Origin: Thermogemmatispora aurantia
Lineage (GTDB): Bacteria; Chloroflexota; Ktedonobacteria; Ktedonobacterales; Ktedonobacteraceae
DNA: 64,000 nt
Direction of reading: 5' to 3'
Assembly: GCF_008974285.1 (NCBI RefSeq)
Contig: NZ_BKZV01000005.1
Location: 310,001-374,000 of the forward strand
Of this stretch, positions 25,256 to 32,845 are shown piece after piece (within the stretch, counting starts at the first letter, position 1; each line of letters starts with the position of its first letter). The translations under genes and the position numbers were made by a program. Below the pieces are notes generated by a model. It was not told where the DNA came from. It searched no databases and saw only the letters and a list, made by a program, of their open reading frames with translations.

Positions 25256-25323
25256 GATATTAGGTCTGCCTAATATCCTAGTACGTTGCTAAGATATTAG
25301 GGCATGCTAACATTGGCTGTCAA
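25256..25323 (-). promoter_or_regulatory. Promoter with paired palindromic operators for the ECF transporter operon
   Basis: On the minus strand TTGACA (25323-25318), 18-base spacer, TAATAT (25299-25294). The -10 lies in the word GATATTAGG (25293-25301), part of an imperfect palindrome TTAG-GGCATG-CTAA (25297-25310). A perfect palindrome GATATTAGG-TCTG-CCTAATATC (25256-25277) lies just past the expected start site; the GATATTAGG words are 37 bases apart. This is a typical repressor layout. The TTAGG/CCTAA arms recall DtxR/MntR/IdeR-type metal-regulator sites, but that is only a resemblance. Confidence 0.65.
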
Positions 25324-25646
25324 GAGGCAGAAGGCCAGATAGAGCTGGAATCTGAGAGATCGGTAAAACTACTGATCAAGAGAGGAACGTGATCTGGCGG
25401 AGGTGGTGGAGAACGGGCAGCAAGTAGTGAAGGGGGAAGGGAGTCAGCCGTCTCACGGTCGCAGCAAGAGTGAGGGCTGACCCAGCCGCACAGCGTAGCC
25501 TGGGCAACCCGTAGAGAGGGGTGTCCCATACCAGGGTGATCACAGGCCACAGGCTCGCGGATCGGAGTTCGGCCAGCCCTGTCTGTCTGGGGACGAAGAC
25601 GGATGGATGGCGAAGCAGAGGCGAGCGCGTGTCTAGGCGAGAGAGA
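25324..25646. other. Intergenic region, no gene seen
   Basis: A 323-base stretch upstream of the ECF promoter and downstream of the cyclophilin gene. No gene, riboswitch or clear hairpin was recognised. Confidence 0.4.
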
Positions 25647-26129
25647 CTAAGCCTCTTCGATCGTCACGCGCTGCATCATGTCCCCCACCTGGATACGACG
25701 AACCACGTCGAGGCCGGCGATTGTCTCTCCGAAAATCGTGTAGTTTGGAGGGAGGCGTGGCTGGTCCTCCAGACAGATAAAGAACTGGCTTCCATTCGTA
25801 TTGGGGCCAGCGTTCGCCATAGCCAGAGTACCGGCCTTATAGGGGCGACGTACCGGCTCATCCGGGAACATATAGCCTGGGCCGCCGGTGCCATTGCCGA
25901 GGGGGTCACCCCCCTGAATGACGAACCCGGGCACGACGCGATGAAAAGTCAACCCATCGTAGAAGCCATCGCGGGCCAGAGACACGAAGTTATTCACTGT
26001 CAAAGGGGCCTCGGAAGCAAAGAGCTGGAGGCGGATATCGCCCTTGGTCGTGCTGATCGTCGCATAGTAGGTCTTATGCGGATCGATCTGCATAGCGGGC
26101 GGAGCACTATAGCGTCGTTTTGCTGGCAT
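25647..26129 (-). CDS. Peptidyl-prolyl cis-trans isomerase, cyclophilin type
   Basis: A 160-residue cyclophilin, catalysing proline isomerisation during protein folding. Core motifs: FHRVVPGFVIQGGDP with the catalytic Arg, GTLAMANAGPNTNGSQFFI, and NYTIFGETIAGLDVV. It has no signal peptide or membrane helix, so it is cytoplasmic. It is about 240 bases downstream of a second, membrane-anchored cyclophilin on the same strand; the pair looks like a cytoplasmic and an exported version of the same activity. Confidence 0.95.
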   Translation of the reverse strand: MPAKRRYSAPPAMQIDPHKTYYATISTTKGDIRLQLFASEAPLTVNNFVSLARDGFYDGLTFHRVVPGFVIQGGDPLGNGTGGPGYMFPDEPVRRPYKAGTLAMANAGPNTNGSQFFICLEDQPRLPPNYTIFGETIAGLDVVRRIQVGDMMQRVTIEEA

Positions 26130-26370
26130 TGTTGGCAGATCCTCACTTTCACTTGCTCAAGGAGCCGCTGCCGGCTACCGGGCAGCTACTCATAGCATGC
26201 CACCAGGCTCCCAACTCGCTCCCTCAGCCGCAGCAGTCCTGGCCCGTGCCGGGCAAAGAAAGCGCCTGGCGAGTGGTGCAAGAGCGAAGCGGGCTGGCCA
26301 GAGGCTGGCAGATCGCCTCAAAGACGGCCAGCCCTCTCATCTCAGCCCGCCTGCCTTTGGAGAGCCTGCT

Positions 26371-27231
26371 TTAGGGAGCAGTCACCACTATCAGATGGGT
26401 GATGACATCAGGCGTGATATTCTTCTGAGAAGGTTGATCGCCCGGACCCTGGATCTTCTTCACGACATCCATGCCCTGGACCACATGGCCAAAGAGATTA
26501 TACGATTTCGTCAGCTCCTTCGCCGGTTGGTCGGAGACGCAGATAAAGAACTGGCTGCCGTTATTGGCGGTGCCGCTGGCGGGCTTGGCCATGGCCACCG
26601 CTCCGGCGGTATAGTTGCCTTTCACCGGCTCTGCGGGCAGCGTATAGCCTGGTCCCCCGCTGCCATCGCCCTTGGGGTCGCCGGTCTGGATGATGTAATT
26701 CGGCACCACGCGGTGGAACTTCAGCCCATCGTAGAAGTGGTGCTGGGCCAAAAAGACGAAGTTATTGACTGTCTCGGGGGCCAGCTTCGGATCAAGCTCC
26801 ACCACGATCAGGCCGCGATTGGTATTGATACCGGCGCAATAAATCTTGTTGGTATTGATCGACATTGCCGGCGGAGCTTTATACGTATGCTGGATCTTGT
26901 TAAACGCCGCCCCGGTCGGCGCCGGTGAGCTATCGGTCAGCTGCTTGACCACCTTCAGGCAGGGCGAGACGGCGGCGGTCTTCGGCTGTGGCTTCGGTGG
27001 GGCGAAGGGACCAACCTTGTAATAGTACATAGCGCCGATGGCGGCAGCGATGATCAGGATCGTCAGGGTGATAGCCCAGGGGTAGCGAGCCAGGCCCCGC
27101 TTGGGAGGCGTATAGCCAGGGCCGCGCTTCTCCTTCTTCTTGGGGGCAGGCGCTTCTGGCAGCCTGGTCGCGTGCGCGCGGGCGATCTTTTCCGCTCTTC
27201 TCGTGGCTGCGCGCTTGCTCGTCTTTGGCAT
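26371..27231 (-). CDS. Membrane-anchored cyclophilin
   Basis: A 286-residue protein with a basic N-terminus (about residues 1-50), a single helix (YPWAITLTILIIAAAIGAMY, about 55-75), a linker, and a cyclophilin domain from about residue 125 (FHRVVPNYIIQTGDP, GSQFFICVSDQP, NLFGHVVQGMDVVKKI). The anchor topology suggests the catalytic domain lies outside the membrane and helps fold exported proteins. The ATG at 27231 is chosen since it gives the normal MPKTSKRAATRR basic start; the frame stays open 118 codons upstream, but that part has no protein-like composition and overlaps the region next to the DnaA boxes. AAGGAG lies about 14 bases before the ATG, slightly far. Confidence 0.9.
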   Translation of the reverse strand: MPKTSKRAATRRAEKIARAHATRLPEAPAPKKKEKRGPGYTPPKRGLARYPWAITLTILIIAAAIGAMYYYKVGPFAPPKPQPKTAAVSPCLKVVKQLTDSSPAPTGAAFNKIQHTYKAPPAMSINTNKIYCAGINTNRGLIVVELDPKLAPETVNNFVFLAQHHFYDGLKFHRVVPNYIIQTGDPKGDGSGGPGYTLPAEPVKGNYTAGAVAMAKPASGTANNGSQFFICVSDQPAKELTKSYNLFGHVVQGMDVVKKIQGPGDQPSQKNITPDVITHLIVVTAP

Positions 27232-27592
27232 GGGGTCTGAATACTGCTCCTTTTTCAGATCTTGCTGCTTGTTTGCTTGCTGAGAATCACAGAGGCCCAA
27301 GTCAACAGCGCAGCTGCTTCCTTGCTGTGGGGCTGTTCTGTTGACGGCGGCAGCGCTGGACGCGGCTGGCTGGCTGACTGACTGACAGGGTAGCACTTCC
27401 CTGTCCTGTACCGGTTTGAGCAGGCAGGGCTGTCTGACGGACAAGCAACCAGCCAGGATAAAGAGCGCTGATTTCTGGGTGCTATGATACCCTGCAGGCC
27501 CTTGTGGGTCAAGCCCTTTCCAGCCTCCCCCAGGGAGGGTAGCGCGGGGCGAGCTTTCCCCTGGGGAATAGGAAGATTCGCCCACCTGGCCA

Positions 27593-27748
27593 TGTGGATA
27601 AGTCTGTGGATAAGTTTGTGGATAGCGGTGGATAACTGTGGATAACTCCCCTTGGACGGTGGATAACTGTGGGATAACTGCTTATTAACTCAGCTATATA
27701 TGGAGATCGCAAGCGTGAGATATCCCCGAGGATATCCACATATCCACA
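27593..27748. other. oriC: DnaA-box cluster, candidate replication origin (oriC)
   Basis: Perfect TGTGGATAA boxes (reverse of TTATCCACA) lie at 27593-27601, 27605-27613 and 27637-27645. One-base variants lie at 27617-27625 (TGTGGATAG), 27627-27635 and 27658-27666 (GGTGGATAA), and a one-base-longer TGTGGGATAA at 27668-27677. Two inverted ATATCCACA boxes are at 27732-27740 and 27740-27748. Between the groups lies an AT-rich stretch (27680-27706) that could unwind. Genes run leftward on the left side and rightward on the right side, and dnaB, a DnaD protein and a helicase loader follow. The rest of the 27232-28088 gap holds no gene. An alternative is a DnaA-regulated control region of dnaB only. 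Confidence 0.8.
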
Positions 27749-27989
27749 GAGCCACTGTCTGCCTGCTGTTTGCTTTCGGGCACAAGATTCGCTACACTGT
27801 TTAGACACACGGGATTCCCCTCCCGCTAATCTTGACCCTGGGTGGGGGCAGACGTCGGTTCAGGGCGCGTCAGTTGCTTGGCTGGTCCTTCTGCTGCAGT
27901 GCAGATCAGGGGGAGGCGTCTGTGATCCGGCTGGCCAGCCGCCGCGCCGAGCATGTATCGAGCCTACCGCGTGATAAGTCGAAATTGTA

Positions 27990-27998
27990 TGATATAAT
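27990..27998 (+). promoter_or_regulatory. Extended -10 promoter of dnaB
   Basis: TGATATAAT is a consensus -10 hexamer with the upstream TG of extended -10 promoters; no good -35 is present. A start near 28005 would give a leader of about 85 bases before the dnaB GTG. Confidence 0.6.
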
Positions 27999-28088
27999 CT
28001 TTTTAGTCTGTTAATTCGCTTTTGCTGTTGTTCATAAACCGCCTGGTGACAGGCTGCTGAGATTCAGTAAGAACGCTGGAGACAGGAC

Positions 28089-29897
28089 GTGGAGAAGCTC
28101 TTACCGCAGAACATCGAGGCCGAGTGTGGCGTCCTGGGCAGCATCCTGATTGATCCAGAGGCGATCATCCAGGTCGCTGACTTTTTGCGCCCGGAGGACT
28201 TTTATCGCGACGCCCATCGCGCCATCTATGAGGTGATGCTCCAGCTCTACGAGCGGCATGAGCCGGCGGACTTTATTACGCTCTGTGATGAGCTGGAGCG
28301 TCAGGGGAAGCTGGAGGAGGTTGGCGGCGCCAGTTACATCACGTCTCTGGTCAATCAGGTGCCCACCAGCGGCAATATCGAATACTATGGGCGCATTGTA
28401 GAGCGCACGGCGGTCCTGCGTCGTCTGATCCATGCCGCTGGGCAGATCGCCGCCATTGCCTACGAAGAGGGCGATGCCGATGTGGCGCTCGATAAGGCCG
28501 AACGCCTGATCTTTGAAATCGGACGGCGGCGCCTGCGCTCGGACTTCTCGCTCCTGAGCGAAATCCTTTCCGAGTATTTGAACAAGTTGGATCAGCTTCA
28601 TGAGCGACGTGGGGCGATCGTTGGTGTCCCTACCGGCTTCTCCGACCTCGACCGCCTCACCGGCGGACTACAGCGCTCGGACCTGATCATTCTGGCAGCG
28701 CGCCCCTCGCTCGGTAAGACCTCGCTGGCCCTGAGCATGGCCCATAACGCCGCTGTGCGCTTCCAGCAGACAGTCGCCATCTTCAGTCTGGAGATGAGCA
28801 AAGAGCAGCTAGTGCAGCGTTTGCTCTCAATGGAGGCTGGGGTTGATCAGCAGCGCCTGCGCACCGGTTGGATCGATGATGAGGAGTGGGAGCGCATTAT
28901 GCTGGCGACGCAGCGTCTGGCAGAGGCGCCGATCTGGATCGATGATACAGCCAGCATTTCCACGGCAGAGATGCGCAGTAAGGCACGGCGCCTGCAGGCG
29001 GAGCAGGGCGTCGACCTGATTATTGTCGACTATCTGCAGTTGATGCAGACGACCAGCGGCAGCGCCCGACGCAACGAGAACCGTGTCCAGGAGATTTCGG
29101 AGATCAGCCGCACGCTGAAAGCGCTGGCACGCGAGCTGAATGTGCCGGTGTTGGCGCTCGCCCAGCTCTCGCGAGCCGTGGAAACGCGTCAGTCGAAGGT
29201 GCCCCAGCTCTCGGATCTGCGCGAGAGTGGCTGTCTGGCGGGGGAGACCGCGGTCTATCTGGCCGACGAGGGGGTCTGCTGTCCGATCGAGCGACTGATG
29301 GGGCGGCAGGGCTTCCGCGTACTGGCGCTGAATCCGGTGACCCAGCGTCTGGAGGCCACGCCAGTAACGCGCGCTTTTGCAACGGGGCGCCGGCCTGTCT
29401 ATCGCCTCATGACCGCGGGGGGCCAGCAGGTGCGTGCGACGGCCAATCATCGCTTTCTGACCCGTAGCGGCTGGCTGCGTCTGGATAGGCTGGGCGCCGG
29501 GCAGGCGGTGGCTCTCCCGCGCGCCCTGCCCTCGGCAGTCTGGTCTGGCCCTGGTCATGCTCTGCAAACGGCGGAGGCCGGTGAGGGTGATGTCATCTGG
29601 GACCGCGTGGAGGCCATTGTGCCCGCCGGTGAGGCTGAGGTCTATGATCTGACAGTGGCTGGCCTGCACAATTTTGTGGCCGCTGACCTCGTCGTCCACA
29701 ACAGCATTGAGCAAGATGCCGATGTGGTGATGTTTATTTATCGAGATGATGTCTATAACCCGGACTCGGAGCGTAAAAATATCGCGGACATTATCGTCGC
29801 CAAGCATCGCAATGGTCCTGTCGGCGAGGTAAGCCTCTACTTCCAGGCGAGTCATACCCGCTTCTGTGATCTAGAGCTTTCTCCGCCTCCTGAGTAA
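28089..29897 (+). CDS. dnaB: Replicative DNA helicase DnaB with mini-intein
   Basis: The 602-residue precursor of the hexameric fork helicase. Residues 1-150 are the DnaB N-terminal domain (LPQNIEAECGVLGSILIDPE). The RecA-like helicase domain has Walker A ARPSLGKTSLAL, Walker B VDLIIVDYLQLM, and SDLRESG...SIEQDADVVMFIYRDD, the conserved H4 motif. H4 is split after Gly381 by a 157-residue intein (382-538), leaving a spliced protein of 445 residues, a normal DnaB length. The GTG at 28089 has GGAG seven bases upstream and the translation opens as DnaB proteins do. The gene heads a likely operon with the DnaD protein (11 bases on) and the loader gene (3 bases after that), and follows the DnaA-box cluster. 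Confidence 0.96.
   Translation: MEKLLPQNIEAECGVLGSILIDPEAIIQVADFLRPEDFYRDAHRAIYEVMLQLYERHEPADFITLCDELERQGKLEEVGGASYITSLVNQVPTSGNIEYYGRIVERTAVLRRLIHAAGQIAAIAYEEGDADVALDKAERLIFEIGRRRLRSDFSLLSEILSEYLNKLDQLHERRGAIVGVPTGFSDLDRLTGGLQRSDLIILAARPSLGKTSLALSMAHNAAVRFQQTVAIFSLEMSKEQLVQRLLSMEAGVDQQRLRTGWIDDEEWERIMLATQRLAEAPIWIDDTASISTAEMRSKARRLQAEQGVDLIIVDYLQLMQTTSGSARRNENRVQEISEISRTLKALARELNVPVLALAQLSRAVETRQSKVPQLSDLRESGCLAGETAVYLADEGVCCPIERLMGRQGFRVLALNPVTQRLEATPVTRAFATGRRPVYRLMTAGGQQVRATANHRFLTRSGWLRLDRLGAGQAVALPRALPSAVWSGPGHALQTAEAGEGDVIWDRVEAIVPAGEAEVYDLTVAGLHNFVAADLVVHNSIEQDADVVMFIYRDDVYNPDSERKNIADIIVAKHRNGPVGEVSLYFQASHTRFCDLELSPPPE
29232..29702 (+). other. DnaB mini-intein coding segment (157 codons)
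   Basis: It codes for a self-splicing element without a homing endonuclease. Block A starts at Cys382 (CLAGETAVYL). Block B has the catalytic Thr and His in RATANHRFL. Block F is AEVYDLTVAGLHNFVA and block G DLVVHN, ending in Asn538, with Ser539 as the first C-extein residue. All residues for class 1 splicing are present. No LAGLIDADG or HNH motif fits in the 157 residues. The insertion point (RESG / SIEQD) is the same as in the Synechocystis DnaB intein, known from the literature. Confidence 0.95.
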
Positions 29898-29908
29898 TCT
29901 CTGGATGG

Positions 29909-30688
29909 ATGGCTATGACGTCCTTTGCTGGCTTCCCTTCGGGCAAGAATCCCTATGTCCCTGTGCCGGAGGTCTTCTTCAGGTCGCTCCTGCCAGAGAT
30001 AGAGGATGTGGCGGAATTGAAAGTGACGCTGCACCTCTTCTGGCTCCTGGCCCAGAAGCGCGGTGAGCCGCGCTGTGTGAGCGAACCGGAGCTGTTGGGC
30101 GATCGCGTGTTGCTCAAGAGCCTGAAGCGGCGCGGTGATCCGCGCCCTCCTGAAGAACGAGTACGCCAGGGCCTGGAAAAGGCGGTAGCACGCGGCACGA
30201 TTCTCCGCGTCTACCTCAAGGTGCTCGGTGATGATGGCTCTGAAGATGAGGTCATTGGCTGGTATTTCTTCAATACGGCCCGCAGCCGGCGCGTCGTGGC
30301 TGAGCTGCAGGGCAGTGAGCTGATCCCGGTCCGCCTGCTCGATGTCGGGCAACAGCGTCCCGCACCAGAGCACGGACTGCGCCAGAGCCAGAGCCAGAGC
30401 CAGGAGAGCGTCTCTTCGCCCGCTCCCGCTGCCGCGGCGCTGGCGCGCGTTGGGCGCAGCCAAACTCAGCATTTACACATTGAGATTGAGCGTCCGAATA
30501 TATTTGTCTTGTACGAACAAAATATAGGGCTTCTTTCTCCGCTGATCGCCGATGAGCTGCGCGATGCCGCTGAACGCTATCCTCCTGAGTGGATCGAGGC
30601 AGCTTTTCGCGAGGCAGTAGAACATAATAAACGTAACTGGCGTTATATTCGCGCGATCTTGAGGCGCTGGGAAACGGAAGGCAGATAA
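29909..30688 (+). CDS. DnaD-domain primosome protein
   Basis: A 259-residue protein whose C-terminus (about 185-259) matches the DnaD/DnaB2 domain: YEQNIGLLSPLIADELRDA, then YPPEWIEAAFREAV, KRNWRYIRAILRRWE. The N-terminal part (30-150) resembles the winged-helix half of Chloroflexota DnaD-like proteins (LPEIEDVAELKVTLHLFWLL). The Gln/Ser repeat SQSQSQ around residue 155 is a linker. In Bacillus DnaD works with DnaI and DnaB to load the helicase at the origin, so the position between helicase and loader gives strong context. ATG codons at 29909 and 29915 are both in frame; the first is used. Confidence 0.88.
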   Translation: MAMTSFAGFPSGKNPYVPVPEVFFRSLLPEIEDVAELKVTLHLFWLLAQKRGEPRCVSEPELLGDRVLLKSLKRRGDPRPPEERVRQGLEKAVARGTILRVYLKVLGDDGSEDEVIGWYFFNTARSRRVVAELQGSELIPVRLLDVGQQRPAPEHGLRQSQSQSQESVSSPAPAAAALARVGRSQTQHLHIEIERPNIFVLYEQNIGLLSPLIADELRDAAERYPPEWIEAAFREAVEHNKRNWRYIRAILRRWETEGR

Positions 30689-30691
30689 CCT

Positions 30692-32242
30692 ATGGAACGC
30701 TTGAATGAGATTATGCTCAAACAACGGCGGCAGCAACTGCTTCAGCAGCGCGCTCGCCAGGCTGGAACGCTGCCACGAGCGCGCGGGGAGCAGACGACGC
30801 GCCTGCCTCTGCCCGAGCAAACCGCTCGTCTGGATCAGGCTTTCTCACGTCCTGGGCACTCGCCCCGCGGGCGCGTCGAAGTGACGGAGGTGCCTGGGGC
30901 CGATGTCTTGGCCGATACGCTGACACTGGAGGGCGGTGAGCCGCTCTCACGCCCGAGCCGACGGCCTGGTCGGCAGACCGATCACCTCTATGGCGCGCAG
31001 CGGGAAGTCCCGGCGTCGTCTCTGCCGCGGCGCGCGCGCGACTACTACTATCGGGCCGATGATTATCTACCAGTCTTGCGAGGAGATACCCTCTCCGACG
31101 ACGAGTGGGAGGAGGACGATGACGACGATGAGGGCGGGATGCGTTACGGCGATTGGGAAGACGAACAGGAGTTGCTGGAGGCCACTTCCCGCCCGGCTCT
31201 ATCCCGCTCGACTGTGGCCAGCAGACTGCCCTCGCCGAGGCGCTCGCCTATGCCCAGTGAGAGCGTTGCACTACATCGTCGGACAGAGGGGTCGCTCTCG
31301 TCCCCAGGACTAGCGCGTGATCGACTGGCTCTTCCGCCCACTGGCGTGCCTGGCCCTGCGCGCCAGCAACGGGTTACTCAGCCCCTGCGCCCCAATGCTC
31401 TCGCCAACCCCGCCTTCGCGCAGCTGCAGGAGGGCCTGCGGCAGCGTCAGGCTCGCCAAACGCCAGGACACGAGCGGCAAGCCGGAGGAGGGGGACCGCT
31501 GGGAGCGATCGGCTCCAGCGAGTCGACCTTGCCGGCCCCCTTTGGCTCCCAGCGCCCTGTCTGCCCAAAGTGCAAGGGGGCAGGCTACCTGCGCCTGGAT
31601 GTGCCCTTTGGCCATCCGCATTTCGGCAAACCCATTCCCTGCGAGTGCAAAGAGGCCGATCTCAAGGAGCGCCGGCGCCAACAGCTCCGCAGTATGTCGA
31701 ACCTCGAAGCCTTCCGCGATAAGAGCTTCAAGAACTTTAACTATACGGTGCCTGGTGTGCGGCAGGCTTACCAGGCAGCGCTGGAGTATGCGCGTGAGCC
31801 TGATGGCTGGCTGCTGCTGGTGGGACCTAACGGCTGCGGCAAAACTCACTTGGCGGCGGCAATTGCCAATCTCTGCCTCGAAAATGGCTCGCTTGTGCTC
31901 TTCGCTACCGTGCCCGATCTGCTCGACCATCTGCGCGCCGCCTTCGCTCCCGAGGCACCCGAGGTCTATGATCAACTCTTCGCACGCATGCGCGAGGCGG
32001 AGCTGCTCGTACTCGACGATCTGGGAGCACAGCAAAGCTCTCCCTGGGCTAATGAGAAGCTCTTCCAGTTGCTAAACTATCGTTATAATTTGCGCTATCC
32101 AACGGTAATCACGGCCAATCCACGCGGCCTACAGGCCATCGATGAGCGCATTCGCTCGCGCCTCTCCGATGCCTCTCTTGTGACTATGGTGACCTTTGAG
32201 GGAGCGCTGGATTATCGTCCACGCAATCCTCGCCGGAATTGA
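30692..32242 (+). CDS. DnaI/DnaC-type helicase loader ATPase with long disordered N-terminus
   Basis: A 516-residue AAA+ protein. Residues 1-285 are low-complexity, rich in Arg, Pro, Ser and an acidic run (about 134-148), with no known domain; typical DnaI or DnaC has only 100-130 residues there. Residues 291-319 form a zinc knuckle (CPKCKGAGYL and CECK). The ATPase follows: Walker A GPNGCGKTH (378-386), Walker B LLVLDDLG (438-445), sensor 1 PTVITANP, Arg finger region RIRSRLSDASL. The family places DnaB on DNA or acts as an IstB-like transposase helper; no transposase is nearby and the gene starts 3 bases after the DnaD stop, so helicase loading is the clear reading. Confidence 0.9.
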   Translation: MERLNEIMLKQRRQQLLQQRARQAGTLPRARGEQTTRLPLPEQTARLDQAFSRPGHSPRGRVEVTEVPGADVLADTLTLEGGEPLSRPSRRPGRQTDHLYGAQREVPASSLPRRARDYYYRADDYLPVLRGDTLSDDEWEEDDDDDEGGMRYGDWEDEQELLEATSRPALSRSTVASRLPSPRRSPMPSESVALHRRTEGSLSSPGLARDRLALPPTGVPGPARQQRVTQPLRPNALANPAFAQLQEGLRQRQARQTPGHERQAGGGGPLGAIGSSESTLPAPFGSQRPVCPKCKGAGYLRLDVPFGHPHFGKPIPCECKEADLKERRRQQLRSMSNLEAFRDKSFKNFNYTVPGVRQAYQAALEYAREPDGWLLLVGPNGCGKTHLAAAIANLCLENGSLVLFATVPDLLDHLRAAFAPEAPEVYDQLFARMREAELLVLDDLGAQQSSPWANEKLFQLLNYRYNLRYPTVITANPRGLQAIDERIRSRLSDASLVTMVTFEGALDYRPRNPRRN

Positions 32243-32845
32243 GCCGATGCTGACCTGATCACCTGAGCGTGCTGCAGCCTGTTCCTCCAGACAAGAAGGA
32301 CACGGCTGTGGTGCGCTCCTGGCCTCTCGAAACGCCTGACAGCTTGTTGCTCCCTCTCCTCTGTGTCTGACCCCCCTTATCATGAGGGTTTCGCTAAGCT
32401 AGCTGTGCCCGTGAGGCCGCGACCCACGCTGGGGCACCCTGACCCTCCTCATTCCGCTTCTCTGGCACTCTCTCACCCGTTGCCGGGCTTGACCGAAGAA
32501 GCTGACCTTCTTCCCTACACAGACTTCACACCGCTGAAAAAATATGGTACACAATGAGATGGATTTGTGGCCTCCTTGTCCCACTCGCCTGGGGAAGCAG
32601 TCGCCTTATAAGGGTGCATAAGGGAGTCTAAGGGTGTCAGAAGATATGAGGAGCAAGCCAATGAAGGATGATATATAGTCTTTCTTTACATCAAGAAGGT
32701 AAAAATGTATTAACAAAGGAAGGAGGTAGAGTGTGATGAGATAATCAGATCTCCGGGGTGCAAGCTTTCCTCTGCACGCTGGAGTGCGGAGCGTGCATCA
32801 ACGCGGATGGTCACCTGTGAGCAAGGATTTTGCGGGAGGCTCCCC
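32243..32845. other. Intergenic region, AT-rich at its right side
   Basis: A 603-base gap. The stretch 32640-32750 is AT-rich and includes AAGGAGG (32722-32728) before a four-codon frame (GTG ATG AGA TAA), which could be a translated leader but may be chance. No RNA was recognised. Confidence 0.4.

Noticed and set aside
25194..25646. TPP riboswitch expected upstream of a YkoEDC-type transporter
   Set aside because: Neither strand shows the conserved CTGAGA and ACCTGA blocks in the right order; a CTGAGA on the plus strand is on the wrong strand for the operon.
32722..32745. Four-codon leader peptide after a strong ribosome binding site
   Set aside because: Too short to judge; nothing downstream suggests attenuation.
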